DNA of 64,000 nucleotides, taken from contig JACJXW010000004.1 of assembly GCA_020636405.1 (NCBI GenBank), forward strand, positions 3,150,001 through 3,214,000. The letters run 5' to 3'. Below the pieces are notes generated by a model, which saw only the letters and a program-made list of their open reading frames with translations, did no database searches and was not told the origin of the DNA. This stretch comes from Lewinellaceae bacterium. Lineage in GTDB: Bacteria > Bacteroidota > Bacteroidia > Chitinophagales > Saprospiraceae. A program made the position numbers and the translations under genes. Shown here one piece after another: positions 53,582 to 62,152 of the stretch; positions within the stretch are counted from its first letter, which is position 1; the number at the start of each line of letters is the position of its first letter.

Positions 53582-54892
53582 TCAATGTAGGCCCCTGGGC
53601 AGAAGGTAGTAGGCAAGAGACAATTGCAGGCCCCGAATGAAGGCGCTGTCCGTTCTGCCGGAAAGTACGTCGGCTAACCCATATTGATAGGTGAACCGGA
53701 AGCTGGTGCGGGCGCCTGGTTGGTAGGCAAGCCCGGCGACAATATCCAGAGAAGTATGGTTTATGGCCTCGTTGGCAGTACCATCTGAGAACTTATAGAT
53801 GGAATTGTCTCCCTGTCCGTGGCCTCCTGGCATGCTGAACGTTTCCTCGACTTTCCAACTGGTTATGGTTTTGCTGGAGAGCAAAAAACCTGCCTGCAAG
53901 CCTGCTTCAAAGGACAACCGGGGTTTCCATTGAAAGCCTGCGATGAGAGGGAACTGTAGGTATCGGGCCTGGTTAAGTACCGTATTGGAGTGGAGGGTAG
54001 TGGTGCTGTTCACAATACTGCCATCAGGCAGGGATATTTCGGAGAAAGAATTCTCCAGGCGGAGCATGTTTCCTTCCGTATCCAGTTCTTGCTGGTAGGA
54101 GCGAAAGAACGCGCCTGCCCGCCCATAAAATCGGCTTCTTCGCGGATGAGCTTCAAGCACGAGTCCTGCACTCAGCCCGTCGACGGAAGAATGTCCAAGG
54201 AAAAACGTTCCTGCCTCCAGCGCCAGCCTTAGGCCACTCTGGCCTTTAGAAGGGGAAAAACGCCACTCGCCGGGGGCTTCTCTCTGAGTAGAGGAAGCTA
54301 ATAATTCAATGTTTCCAGGTATAAGGGACAACAGAGGGCTCCAGCTCCTGTTTTCAGAGAGAAGGGCATTAAGGGCCTTCCGCTCATCTGGGATAATGTC
54401 TGTTTTTTCCTGGGCGATATCCTGTCCCGCAGTACCACTCTGGGAAGATACCTGTTCTTTTTCTTTAATTGAGGCCAGCGGCAAAGTGCTCTTTGCCGGC
54501 TGTTCTTCCCGCTGAGCCACCTTATTGGAAGTGGGCGGTTGGCTCACCTCCATGCCCGGAGTTGGCCGGACAACCGGCCTGCTGCCCGTGTGAACGGCAT
54601 CCTCACTACTTTGAGCGGGCGTCGGCACCTCTGCCGGGCCCGGGGCGGATACTTGTTCCAGCCTGGCCGTAGGCACTGTTGTTTGGGGGGGTACAGGCAT
54701 TCCGTAATGGTAAAAATAATATCCGCTACCGCCCAGGGCGCCAAGGAAAAAGAGCCCTGCCAGTAACCAGAGCCACCAGGCAGCACGCCGTCTTCCCTGC
54801 ACCGGCATCTCTTTATCGAGCCTTTGTTTCATATTCAACCATGCCTGGCTGATAAACTGCTCGTCAAACTCTTGCGGGTAATTATCCTGCAT
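53582..54892 (-). CDS. Single-pass envelope protein with barrel-like C-terminus, putative anti-sigma factor
   Basis: A 436-aa protein: an acidic cytoplasmic N-terminus of 30 residues (QDNYPQEFDEQFISQAWLNMKQRLDKEM), one helix at about 38-60, a Pro/Ser/Thr-rich linker (about 65-190), and a C-terminal region (about 215-436) with the alternating pattern of outer-membrane barrels (FYGRAGAFFRSYQQ, RYLQFPLIAGFQWKP, SFRFTYQYGLADVL). The gene overlaps the ECF sigma gene by 11 bp, so an anti-sigma role is likely. The barrel half may sense envelope state. Confidence 0.65.
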   Translation of the reverse strand: MQDNYPQEFDEQFISQAWLNMKQRLDKEMPVQGRRRAAWWLWLLAGLFFLGALGGSGYYFYHYGMPVPPQTTVPTARLEQVSAPGPAEVPTPAQSSEDAVHTGSRPVVRPTPGMEVSQPPTSNKVAQREEQPAKSTLPLASIKEKEQVSSQSGTAGQDIAQEKTDIIPDERKALNALLSENRSWSPLLSLIPGNIELLASSTQREAPGEWRFSPSKGQSGLRLALEAGTFFLGHSSVDGLSAGLVLEAHPRRSRFYGRAGAFFRSYQQELDTEGNMLRLENSFSEISLPDGSIVNSTTTLHSNTVLNQARYLQFPLIAGFQWKPRLSFEAGLQAGFLLSSKTITSWKVEETFSMPGGHGQGDNSIYKFSDGTANEAINHTSLDIVAGLAYQPGARTSFRFTYQYGLADVLSGRTDSAFIRGLQLSLAYYLLPRGLH

Positions 54893-55436
54893 GATTATAG
54901 TATGTGCGGATTAATTGCTTCAATTTCTGTCTGGCATTCGATAAATGCCATTTGGAGGTGCCGACACTGATGTTGATCTTCTCGGCGATCTCTACATGAG
55001 TATACCCCTCAATGGCATACAGATAGAACACTTCCCGGGTAGCATCGGGCAGCATATCTACCAGCTTTAGAATATCTTCAAAGTATAATTTGTCGATGGC
55101 CCCTTCTTGCAGGGGAGCATCTCTGTCCTCCAGTTCCAGGAAATAGACCTGCCTGGAATTCTTCTTAAAGTAGTCGGACAGGCTATGGAAGACCAGCCTG
55201 CGTATCCATCCCTCCAGGGAGCCGGTGAAGGCAAAAGTGTCCAGCTTTTTGAACACCCGAAGAAAGCCCGTATTGAGAATATCCATGGCAACATCCTGCT
55301 CCTGGGTATAACGCTGTATCATACGCATCATCGGCGTAAAGTACTTCCTGTACAGCATTTCCTGGGAAAAGCGGTCATTTTTCAGGCACCCCTTTACCAG
55401 ATCCAGGTCAGAATATTGTTCTGGCTTACGCCCCAT
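54882..55436 (-). CDS. ECF-type RNA polymerase sigma factor (second module)
   Basis: A 184-aa sigma-70 family regulator. Region 2 is at about 20-95 (FSQEMLYRKYFTPMMRMIQRY, AMDILNTGFLRVFKKLDTFAFTGSLEGWIRRLVFHSLSDYFKK) and region 4 at about 120-175 (LPDATREVFYLYAIEGYTHVEIAEKINISVGTSKWHLSNARQKLK). The YTHVEIAEKINISVGTSK type is common in Bacteroidota. Its 3' end overlaps the anti-sigma-like gene by 11 bp. A broken outer-membrane gene ends three bases upstream of its ATG. Confidence 0.9.
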   Translation of the reverse strand: MGRKPEQYSDLDLVKGCLKNDRFSQEMLYRKYFTPMMRMIQRYTQEQDVAMDILNTGFLRVFKKLDTFAFTGSLEGWIRRLVFHSLSDYFKKNSRQVYFLELEDRDAPLQEGAIDKLYFEDILKLVDMLPDATREVFYLYAIEGYTHVEIAEKINISVGTSKWHLSNARQKLKQLIRTYYNHAG

Positions 55437-55439
55437 AGA

Positions 55440-55830
55440 TCAAAAAATTAAGCCTTTCCGGATGACAATACGGTTGAATTTCAGCCGTTTTTTCTCAATC
55501 TCACTCTGGAATGGTGTCCTGTGCTCAAAATAGGCTCCCTGATACTGATAACCAATATCCGCCAGGACGTTGGCATGCTCATCAGCGCCTGGCCTCAGGC
55601 CTGGTGGCGTACGGAAAAACATTCCACCCGCGGCCTTACGGATCAGCTCATCGCTGTTTTTGAATGCCAGGCCGTAACCTGCACTTCCTTTCCTGAGTAA
55701 TAAGGGGCAACCCTCTTTTGGGACAAATACCCTCTGGCTTCAGCGAATACCGGATAAATGGTTTCTCCATCGTCAAAAGAGTAGGTGTCAACACCAAAAC
55801 TGATATGGTTGCTTTTTACTTGAAGACAAT
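55440..55830 (-). pseudogene. Remnant of an outer-membrane beta-barrel protein, frameshifted and 5'-truncated
   Basis: Two minus-strand frames join into one barrel C-terminus. The upstream frame (to about 55690) reads HISFGVDTYSFDDGETIYPV then FAEARGYLSQKRVAPYYSG; the downstream frame reads GSAGYGLAFKNSDELIRKAA then GGMFFRTPPGLRPG, YQYQGAYFEHRTPF and ends VIRKGLIF. The break falls near 55684-55693 at GGAAAGGAAG and needs a one-base change. The N-terminal half and signal peptide are missing. The stop is three bases before the ECF sigma start. A sequencing error could explain the frameshift but not the missing 5' part. Confidence 0.7.
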
Positions 55831-55980
55831 ATAAATAAATTCACTCATCCCTTTCGGCTTCCGTCTTCGTAAATTCAGCAACCTGCCTCACGAATTCCAG
55901 GTATCTGCATTCATTGTCTAAGACAGGGGGCTCGCGGCAGAGGGTTGGGTGGAATACCGAAAAAATCTACTCTGATAAGC

Positions 55981-55988
55981 TATCTTTG
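55981..55988 (+). promoter_or_regulatory. -7 box TATCTTTG upstream of the esterase gene
   Basis: TATCTTTG fits TAnnTTTG and lies 16 bases before the ATG at 56005. It excludes the longer in-frame start at 55945. No clear -33 element is visible. Confidence 0.45.
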
Positions 55989-56004
55989 CCCAAAAATAAT
56001 TCGG

Positions 56005-57411
56005 ATGAAGATCAAACTTAATCTTAGCCTGTTATTATTGCTCCTGCTTGCAGTCGCGGCTCCGGCGCAACTTACCATTCGCGTCACGGATATCCCTAAC
56101 GATACCCCTTCGGATGAGGATATCTATATCGCAGGTAATTTCAACGGATGGGATCCCGGCAACGCCGCATACATTCTGGAAAACCAGGGGGGAGAGGTTT
56201 TTTCGCTTACTTTGACGCTCTCACCGGCCACCCTGCAATTCAAATTCACCCGGGGCAGCTGGCAAACGGTAGAAGGAAATGCTAATGGTGGTTTTTTGCC
56301 CGACCGCACCTACAACTATACGGGTGGCGCCGATACGATAGAGCTGCAGATCCTCACCTGGGAGGACGTCGGTGGCGGCTCTACCGCGGCGCCTAATGTT
56401 TCCATCCTTTCTCAGAATTTTTTCATTCCTCAGCTCAACCGCAACCGGCGCGTCTGGCTCTATCTGCCGCCAGATTACCAGGACTCGGAAAAGCGTTATC
56501 CAGTCCTTTACATGCAGGACGGGCAGAATGTCTTTGATGCTGCTACTTCTTTTTCCGGGGAATGGGAAGTGGACGAGTCCCTGAACCGTTTGTTCGACGA
56601 AGGAGATGAAGGTGTGATCGTCGTGGGTATTGACAACGGAGGTGCTCGCCGCATCGATGAGTATTCTCCCTGGAATAACCCATCTTACGGAGGTGGGGAA
56701 GGGGATGCTTACGTAGATTTTATTGTTGAGACATTGAAACCCTATGTTGATGCGAATTACCGGACAAAACCGGAGCGGGAGTTCACGGGCATCATGGGGT
56801 CTTCTTTAGGTGGGTTGATCTCTTTTTACGCCGGGATAGAACATCAGGACGTATTCAGTAAAGTCGGTGCTTTTTCCAGCTCATTCTGGTTTGCTGATGA
56901 AGTATTTACTCATGTCGCCAACACAGGAAAGGAGGCCGACATGCGCATCTACATGATCGCCGGACAGTTGGAGGGCTCGGGCGGAGGGCAGGTTGCGGAT
57001 ATGAACGCCATGTATAACACCTTGCTCAGCGCCGGGTTTTCCGAAGATGAGGTCATTGCCTTAAGTCACGCTGACGGCCAGCACAGCGAATGGTACTGGG
57101 CAAGGGAATTCCCTGCGGCATACGAGTGGCTCTATCAGGCGGGTACGACGGATGTGAAAATACAGGATTGGGAGAAACCCCTTTTCAGGGTGTTTCCCAA
57201 TCCGTCAGATACCAATTTTCAAGTTATTACGACAGCGGCCCTTAAAAACGTACAATACGAAGTGCTTTCTGTCGATGGCAGGCTCGTTCGGCAAAGGGCC
57301 CCGTTGGGAGATGGTATGATCAGGCCCGATGGCCTGGAAGCCGGGGTGTTTTTCCTCCGCGCCTACAGTGAAGGAAAGCTTATCGGGGTATTGAAATTGG
57401 TCCGGCATTGA
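56005..57411 (+). CDS. Secreted esterase with N-terminal carbohydrate-binding-like domain and T9SS tail
   Basis: A 468-aa exported hydrolase: signal peptide (1-22), an AMPK/CBM48-like starch-binding-type domain (about 25-110: IYIAGNFNGWDPGN, LQFKFTRGSW), an esterase-D/feruloyl-esterase-type alpha/beta hydrolase (about 130-375), and a T9SS type A tail (about 390-468: FRVFPNPSDTNF, LEAGVFFLRAYSEG). The nucleophile is Ser267 in GSSLGG and the likely catalytic His is 360 (GQHSEW); an acidic residue before it completes the triad. The substrate is probably an ester on a polysaccharide. Start chosen by the -7 box. Confidence 0.85.
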   Translation: MKIKLNLSLLLLLLLAVAAPAQLTIRVTDIPNDTPSDEDIYIAGNFNGWDPGNAAYILENQGGEVFSLTLTLSPATLQFKFTRGSWQTVEGNANGGFLPDRTYNYTGGADTIELQILTWEDVGGGSTAAPNVSILSQNFFIPQLNRNRRVWLYLPPDYQDSEKRYPVLYMQDGQNVFDAATSFSGEWEVDESLNRLFDEGDEGVIVVGIDNGGARRIDEYSPWNNPSYGGGEGDAYVDFIVETLKPYVDANYRTKPEREFTGIMGSSLGGLISFYAGIEHQDVFSKVGAFSSSFWFADEVFTHVANTGKEADMRIYMIAGQLEGSGGGQVADMNAMYNTLLSAGFSEDEVIALSHADGQHSEWYWAREFPAAYEWLYQAGTTDVKIQDWEKPLFRVFPNPSDTNFQVITTAALKNVQYEVLSVDGRLVRQRAPLGDGMIRPDGLEAGVFFLRAYSEGKLIGVLKLVRH

Positions 57412-57427
57412 GAATAGAATGCCGGAT

Positions 57428-57601
57428 TTACTTGTCTTCTTCCAGTTGGTAATCGCCGACAATTTCATACAGCCCATTCTGAACGCGCTTTTCGAATTCC
57501 TTGCGCGGAACGGGCATCTTGCGGTTCAGGGACATCAGTCGTATGGTGACGGTTTTGGAGGTCTCTTTGAGTACTTTAACTCTAATGCTTCTGTTTACCA
57601 T
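57428..57601 (-). CDS. Small basic protein, 57 aa
   Basis: A short frame encodes a basic protein that starts MVNRSIRVKVLKETSKTVTI, continues RLMSLNRKMPVPRKEFEKRV and ends LYEIVGDYQLEEDK. The alternation of beta-like (VKVLKETSKTVTIRL) and helix-like (KEFEKRVQNGLYEIV) segments looks like a folded small domain. It is the last gene of a minus-strand run of small genes (57428-58655). It is not recognised. The ATG is at 57601; no longer frame exists. Confidence 0.6.
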   Translation of the reverse strand: MVNRSIRVKVLKETSKTVTIRLMSLNRKMPVPRKEFEKRVQNGLYEIVGDYQLEEDK

Positions 57602-57661
57602 AATGAATCTTGAATTAAACGTTAAATAAATTTTGATGGGCAGGTTGAAAGCTGCCGTGGG

Positions 57662-57691
57662 GCCTCGCTGTCTTATGACAGGCAGCGAGGC
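57662..57691. terminator. Hairpin between two small genes
   Basis: GCCTCGCTG (57662-57670) pairs with CAGCGAGGC (57683-57691), extended by an inner GTC/GAC pairing. It has no T-run on the minus strand, so it may be an attenuator or processing site between the 123-aa and 57-aa genes. Confidence 0.5.
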
Positions 57692-57702
57692 TCTTTGCTG
57701 TG

Positions 57703-58074
57703 TTACAGGCTGATCAGTACAGCGTTAATGTCGTGTTTTTTCACCAGCCGGTTAGCGAACGCGCGATGGCCATGCGGGGTAAAAAGATAAAATTTCCCTT
57801 CTTTCAGGGCTGCCATCCGGTCCAGCAACTTCCACTTTGTTACCAGTTGTATTTTGTCATCGGATTTGATGGCAATTTCGAAGTAGCATTTGTTGCCACG
57901 CATCATTGCCGTGATATCAGGCGTCAGGGCAGCCTCGTCATCATCGCCTGGCTGCATGAACGAGGATGGCTTTTCAAAATCTTCGCCATCGATATTGGCT
58001 TTGACCTTGGAATAACCTTTGCGCTTGACCCAATCTATTGCCTTTTCGTATAATTTTGAATCTTTTTCAGACAT
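57703..58074 (-). CDS. Small protein of unknown function, 123 aa
   Basis: Not recognised. The product begins MSEKDSKLYEKAIDWVKRKG, has ALTPDITAMMRGNKCYFEIAI (about 48-68), a Pro-Asp and Glu arrangement reminiscent of PD-(D/E)xK nucleases though the lysine spacing (ExxxK) is off, and ends in an alpha/beta-like KFYLFTPHGHRAFANRLVKK. It lies in the small-gene run after the cold-shock gene. A nuclease-fold role is a guess. Confidence 0.65.
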   Translation of the reverse strand: MSEKDSKLYEKAIDWVKRKGYSKVKANIDGEDFEKPSSFMQPGDDDEAALTPDITAMMRGNKCYFEIAIKSDDKIQLVTKWKLLDRMAALKEGKFYLFTPHGHRAFANRLVKKHDINAVLISL

Positions 58075-58161
58075 TTCGAGATGTTTAAAGGGTGAATGAT
58101 ATGGATCGTTTGAGGGCCAAAGCCAGCCATCTTCCCGGAGGCTTCGGTACTATTCTGTTGT

Positions 58162-58371
58162 TTATGTTGCAACGGGGTTGGCGCTTTCCGTAAACTCTTT
58201 GCCATTCCATTTTCCCAGCCACTCGATCTCTTTTCCGGCCCTCTTGTACTTCCTGAAAGCGGATACTGCGGCTTCCTTTGTCTTGCGGAAAATGGTGATG
58301 TTGTTGGGAACCGACTTGATGGTAAAGTAGTACCTGTCTTTACCCATCGTGTAATTCTTACGCATTCTCAT
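58162..58371 (-). CDS. Small basic protein, 69 aa
   Basis: Not recognised. It has a strongly basic composition with RYYFTIKSVPNNITIFRKTKEAAVSAFRKYKRAGKEIEWLG, suggesting a strand-helix fold and possible nucleic-acid binding. It starts 41 bases after the cold-shock gene on the same strand and precedes the 123-aa gene by 87 bases. Confidence 0.6.
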   Translation of the reverse strand: MRMRKNYTMGKDRYYFTIKSVPNNITIFRKTKEAAVSAFRKYKRAGKEIEWLGKWNGKEFTESANPVAT

Positions 58372-58412
58372 AATTAGAAAGAAATTTTGTTAATGATCAA
58401 AACAGTAGAGGA

Positions 58413-58655
58413 TCAGGCGTTTATCAGCCTTACATTCCTGGCTTCCAGGCCTTTGGAACTTGATTTGACTTCAAAAGCAACGCGATCACCTTTGGATATC
58501 TGATCTTCAAGATTGGTCACGTGAACGAATACATCGTCTTCCAGGTTTTCGGTTTCAATGAACCCGTAACCCTTTTTTCGGTTAAAGAATTTTACTTTCC
58601 CTATTTTTTCTCTGGGGCTGATGCTTGTGAAAAAGTCCAAGATTTTTCTGAACAT
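58413..58655 (-). CDS. Cold-shock domain protein (CspA family) with N-terminal extension
   Basis: An 80-aa nucleic-acid-binding protein. The cold-shock domain (about 18-78) carries RNP1-like KKGYGFIE and RNP2-like DVFVHV, and ends SSKGLEARNVRLI. A 17-residue N-terminal extension (MFRKILDFFTSISPREK) precedes the usual G-K-V-K-F-F start. ATG 58655 is chosen; the frame runs 35 codons further upstream without protein-like character. It probably leads the run of small genes down to 57428. Confidence 0.87.
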   Translation of the reverse strand: MFRKILDFFTSISPREKIGKVKFFNRKKGYGFIETENLEDDVFVHVTNLEDQISKGDRVAFEVKSSSKGLEARNVRLINA

Positions 58656-59277
58656 AATTACCGTGAAATTTTTAGTTCTGATTTTCAGCTTCAGAGATTC
58701 GCCTTTTTCCACCCTTCGCTGCTGCCGGTAACCCGCAACGGGGCACTTCCGCAATGGCATAGCCCGTCAGGGGACATTCCGGAAATGGCGCTCTGAAACG
58801 ATTCTATATTCGAGGGCTTGATAATTGGTGCTTGGTAGATAAGGGCTTGGGCAAGAGTGGGGTTTCTATGAGTCTTAATGATAAATTTTCCATTTTTTGA
58901 AATGCTGATTTTGTCTGTTGCGGCTCATTGGCTGTTGGCCATCTTTTGAAATCATCCTGCTGGGCAAAAAAACTGCCGCATCTTTCGAAGCCTTGTTCTA
59001 AAAGGTTGATAAATAATGGTTTAATTTGGTGTAAGGTGGACGGCAGGAAAGGAAAAACAAAGGTTTCTCATTTAAGTGCCTATTTTATGAACGCCCCGGA
59101 TGAACACAAAGTTCACAAAACGATTATTTTTTGCACTTTTCCTGAACTATTGCCAGTTAGGGCTTGTTATCAAAGGTTTTTTACATCGAAGCCATAGGGG
59201 ATCTCTTCGCAGGGCCTGCCGCCCTCTTCGCCTGGGTAGCCTTACACACAACCGGTACACCGTTTTAACCCAATCAA
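58656..59277. other. Long intergenic region without recognised genes
   Basis: Between the cold-shock gene and formate-THF ligase, both on the minus strand, 622 bases hold short frames on the plus strand only and none looks like protein. A short inverted repeat TGAAC-ACAAA-GTTCA lies at about 59100-59114. I see no tRNA and no clear riboswitch. The cold-shock 5' leader is probably in the first 150 bases. Confidence 0.5.
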
Positions 59278-60945
59278 CTAGAACAACCCGGAAATATTCC
59301 CATCTTCATCGATATCGATATTTTCCGCCGCGGGCTGTGCGGGAAGGCCCGGCATGCGCATGATATCGCCGGTGATGGGAATGAGAAAACCGGCGCCGGC
59401 GGCTATCTCGATCTCCCGGACAGTAACTACAAAATCCTTGGGCCGGCCCAACAGCTGTGGGTTGTCAGAAAGAGATTTCTGTGTTTTGGCTATACAAACA
59501 GGGAGGTTTTCGAGTTCCAGTTGCTTGATCTTCCTGAGGTCGGCACGCGCTTTGGAGGTGTAGTCAATAGCTTTTGCGCCGTATATTTTGGTAGCAACCG
59601 TTTTGATCTTTTCTTCAACGCTCCAGTTCCAGTCGTATAACGGCTTGAAACTGGCTTCGCTATTTTCTGCTGCCTCCGCCACTACCCGTGCGAGTTCTTC
59701 GGCGCCTGCGCCACCCTTTGCCCATACGTCGGACAAGACCACCGGCACGCCCAGTTCCTTACAGCGCATTTCAATGGCCTGTAGTTCTTCTTTGGCGTCG
59801 GATTCGAAGCGGTTCATAGCCACAACGGCAGGAAGGCCGAACAGCTTGATGTTTTCCAGGTGTTTTTCCAGGTTCTCCATACCTCTGAGCACCGCTTTCC
59901 GGTCGGGGGCCTTAAGGTCGGCAAGAGCTGCCCCTCCGTGGTATTTCAGGGCTCGGACGGTAGCAACCAGGACAACCGCCCGGGGCGACAGGCCCGCGCT
60001 CTGACATTTGATATCGAAGAACTTTTCTGCGCCCAGGTCAAACCCAAAGCCGGCCTCGGTGATCACGAAGTCAGACAGGCTCATTCCCATACGGGTAGCC
60101 AATACAGAATTGGTGCCCTGGGCGATGTTGGCGAAAGGCCCGCCGTGAAGGATGGTGGGGTTCCCTTCCAGTGTTTGAACGAGGTTAGGCTGGATCGCAT
60201 CTTTGAGCAGAGCGGCCATGGCCCCATTGGCTTTGAGGTCTCTGGCGTAGATGGGTTTTCTGTCGAAGGTGAAGCCAACGAAAATATTCCCGAGCCGGCG
60301 TTTCAGGTCACTTAAACCCTCACAAAGGCAAAGGATGGCCATGATCTCTGAGGCGGCAGTAATATCAAAACCCGTTTCCCGGGGAACGCCCGAGGCGGTG
60401 CCGCCTAAACCGATAACCACCTTTCGCAGTGCCCGGTCATTCATATCCATAACCCGTTTCCAGGTGACGGTACGCGGGTCTATACCCAGGCTGAATTTTT
60501 TGTTTTGGAGGTTATTGTCGATAAGGGCGGCCAATAGGTTGTGTGCCTTTTCTATGGCAGCGAAGTCACCGGTGAAATGCAGGTTGATGTCTTCCATTGG
60601 GACCACCTGAGAGTAGCCGCCGCCGGTAGCTCCTCCCTTGATGCCAAATACTGGGCCCAGGGAAGGTTCCCGCAATACGGCTGTGGCTTTTTTGCCGATT
60701 CGGTTCAGGCCTTGTACCAGGCCTATGGAGGTGGTCGTTTTGCCTTCCCCCGCCGGAGTAGGGGAGATGGCAGAAACAAGAATGAGCTTGTTTCGTTTGA
60801 TCGCTTCCGGGTTGATCAGAGATAAGGGGAGTTTTGCCTTGTATTTCCCATATAGTTGCAACTGGCTTTCCTCAATCTCGAGTTGTGATGCGATCTCCCG
60901 GATGTCGCGCATTTGTACGGAGCGCGCAATATCAATGTCATTCAT
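59278..60945 (-). CDS. fhs: Formate--tetrahydrofolate ligase
   Basis: A 555-aa cytosolic enzyme making 10-formyl-THF from formate, THF and ATP. The P-loop-type site TPAGEGKTTTSIGL (about 63-76) is present, followed by REPSLGPVFGIKGGATGGGYSQVVPMEDINLHFTGD, a strong family signature, and VVAMNRFESDA later. Length matches the family. ATG 60945 is the only plausible start. Upstream on the same strand is about 300 bp of spacer. Confidence 0.95.
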   Translation of the reverse strand: MNDIDIARSVQMRDIREIASQLEIEESQLQLYGKYKAKLPLSLINPEAIKRNKLILVSAISPTPAGEGKTTTSIGLVQGLNRIGKKATAVLREPSLGPVFGIKGGATGGGYSQVVPMEDINLHFTGDFAAIEKAHNLLAALIDNNLQNKKFSLGIDPRTVTWKRVMDMNDRALRKVVIGLGGTASGVPRETGFDITAASEIMAILCLCEGLSDLKRRLGNIFVGFTFDRKPIYARDLKANGAMAALLKDAIQPNLVQTLEGNPTILHGGPFANIAQGTNSVLATRMGMSLSDFVITEAGFGFDLGAEKFFDIKCQSAGLSPRAVVLVATVRALKYHGGAALADLKAPDRKAVLRGMENLEKHLENIKLFGLPAVVAMNRFESDAKEELQAIEMRCKELGVPVVLSDVWAKGGAGAEELARVVAEAAENSEASFKPLYDWNWSVEEKIKTVATKIYGAKAIDYTSKARADLRKIKQLELENLPVCIAKTQKSLSDNPQLLGRPKDFVVTVREIEIAAGAGFLIPITGDIMRMPGLPAQPAAENIDIDEDGNISGLF

Positions 60946-61134
60946 ATTAATTTGGCCTTATTTAGTTTCTCGTTTGTTTTAGTCGGGCGTCATTGAACGA
61001 TGAAAAAAAGCATTTCAGCAACAAAATATTGCCGTTGGCCGGATAAAGAAAAAATGTGGTACAAAAGAGGCAACATTTTGCCCTAAATCCAGTTAAATTT
61101 ACAGCAGAGTTTTTTCATACTAGTCCAAAATTTG

Positions 61135-61165
61135 AGCTGTACCTATTCGGTGCAGCTTTTTTTTT
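61135..61165 (+). terminator. Strong plus-strand intrinsic terminator with no plus-strand gene upstream
   Basis: AGCTGTACC (61135-61143) pairs with GGTGCAGCT (61149-61157), one wobble, with a five-base loop, and is followed by nine T (61157-61165). This is a classic plus-strand terminator, yet the genes on both sides are on the minus strand. It may end a small RNA transcribed from about 60950-61134; no clear promoter was found. Confidence 0.6.
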
Positions 61166-61249
61166 CCCCGTCCTGTAAATTTCTCAAAAAAAAGGCCAAC
61201 AGCAATTGATTTATGTTACCCTAACCGGAAATTTGTGGTTCCCGGCTTT

Positions 61250-62128
61250 CTATTCTTCTCCTGCAGATGGTTTGGGGTTTGTTGGGAGTCCTTTCTGAAC
61301 GATCGTGCGGTAGGGGAATGGGATCTCGATGCCTTCCCGGCCGAACCTTTTTTTAACCGTCTCCAGGAGGTCGCATCCCAGTTCGAAAGCATCGGCATTA
61401 TTTTTGGCCCAGATGTATGCCCTCAGCCGAACATAATATTCCCCCAGGGCAATAACCCGAACCGGTATCTCCGGGCGTCCGGCCTCAATTTGTTCAGGCG
61501 TCCTACCGTCGATCTTGAGGGGGTGCCGGAGGGCTTCTTCCTGGATAATGGCCCTGGCCAGGTCTATGTCGGAATCGTAACTGATGTCGATTTCCAGAAA
61601 CTTGCAGATGGAATCGTCTCCGAAGTCGGAATTGATAATGACCTCCTCGCTGATCACGGAGTTGGGAATGAGGATACGGCGATTCTCAAAATCCCGGATG
61701 ACAACGTGCCGCAAGGTAATGTCTTCCACCACTCCCTGCAGCCCACTCTGAAAACGGAGCCGGTCATTGACGCTGAAGGGTTTGAAGATGACGATAAAAA
61801 TCCCGCTGATGATATTGCTCAGCGCATGCTGAGAAGCGAAGCCCACCGCTACCGCCAGAATGCCTGCGCCGGCAAGCAGGGAATTGGCGACGGCACGAAG
61901 GGAAGGAAGCGAATAGACCGCCCAGCTGAACCCCAGGACGTAAATGATTGCGGTAATGGCATGGCGGAGAAAGACGTAATTGGTGGGGTCGTTTCGGATC
62001 AATAGGCTGTTCCTCCGGATAAACCGATGGAACAGGCGGTTGAAAATAAAGGCCACCAGGAGCGTGCCCGCAACGATTCCGGAACTGATGGCCAGCGCTT
62101 CAAAATCCAGTTTGAATTCTCCTAGCAT
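61250..62128 (-). CDS. Small-conductance mechanosensitive channel (MscS family)
   Basis: A 292-aa channel. Transmembrane helices at about 12-32 and 55-80, then the pore-lining TM3 with AGAGILAVAVGFASQHALSNIISGIFIV (about 85-112), followed by the beta domain (FKPFSVNDRLRF, GVVEDITLRHVVIRDFENRRILIPNSV). It opens under membrane tension to release osmolytes. ATG 62128 is the first ATG; a TTG-initiated extension starts at 62149. It is 24 bases after the ATP-grasp-like gene. Confidence 0.88.
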   Translation of the reverse strand: MLGEFKLDFEALAISSGIVAGTLLVAFIFNRLFHRFIRRNSLLIRNDPTNYVFLRHAITAIIYVLGFSWAVYSLPSLRAVANSLLAGAGILAVAVGFASQHALSNIISGIFIVIFKPFSVNDRLRFQSGLQGVVEDITLRHVVIRDFENRRILIPNSVISEEVIINSDFGDDSICKFLEIDISYDSDIDLARAIIQEEALRHPLKIDGRTPEQIEAGRPEIPVRVIALGEYYVRLRAYIWAKNNADAFELGCDLLETVKKRFGREGIEIPFPYRTIVQKGLPTNPKPSAGEE

Positions 62129-62152
62129 ACGTATGGCTTGTTGATGCAAATA

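Noticed and set aside
55840..55944. Short minus-strand frame ending FVRQVAEFTKTEAERDE upstream of the barrel remnant
   Set aside because: It reads like a protein end but lacks a start or any recognisable family, and overlaps the region just before the esterase promoter.
58928..59197. 89-codon plus-strand frame in the fhs upstream spacer
   Set aside because: Composition is not protein-like and no start signal or known motif is visible.
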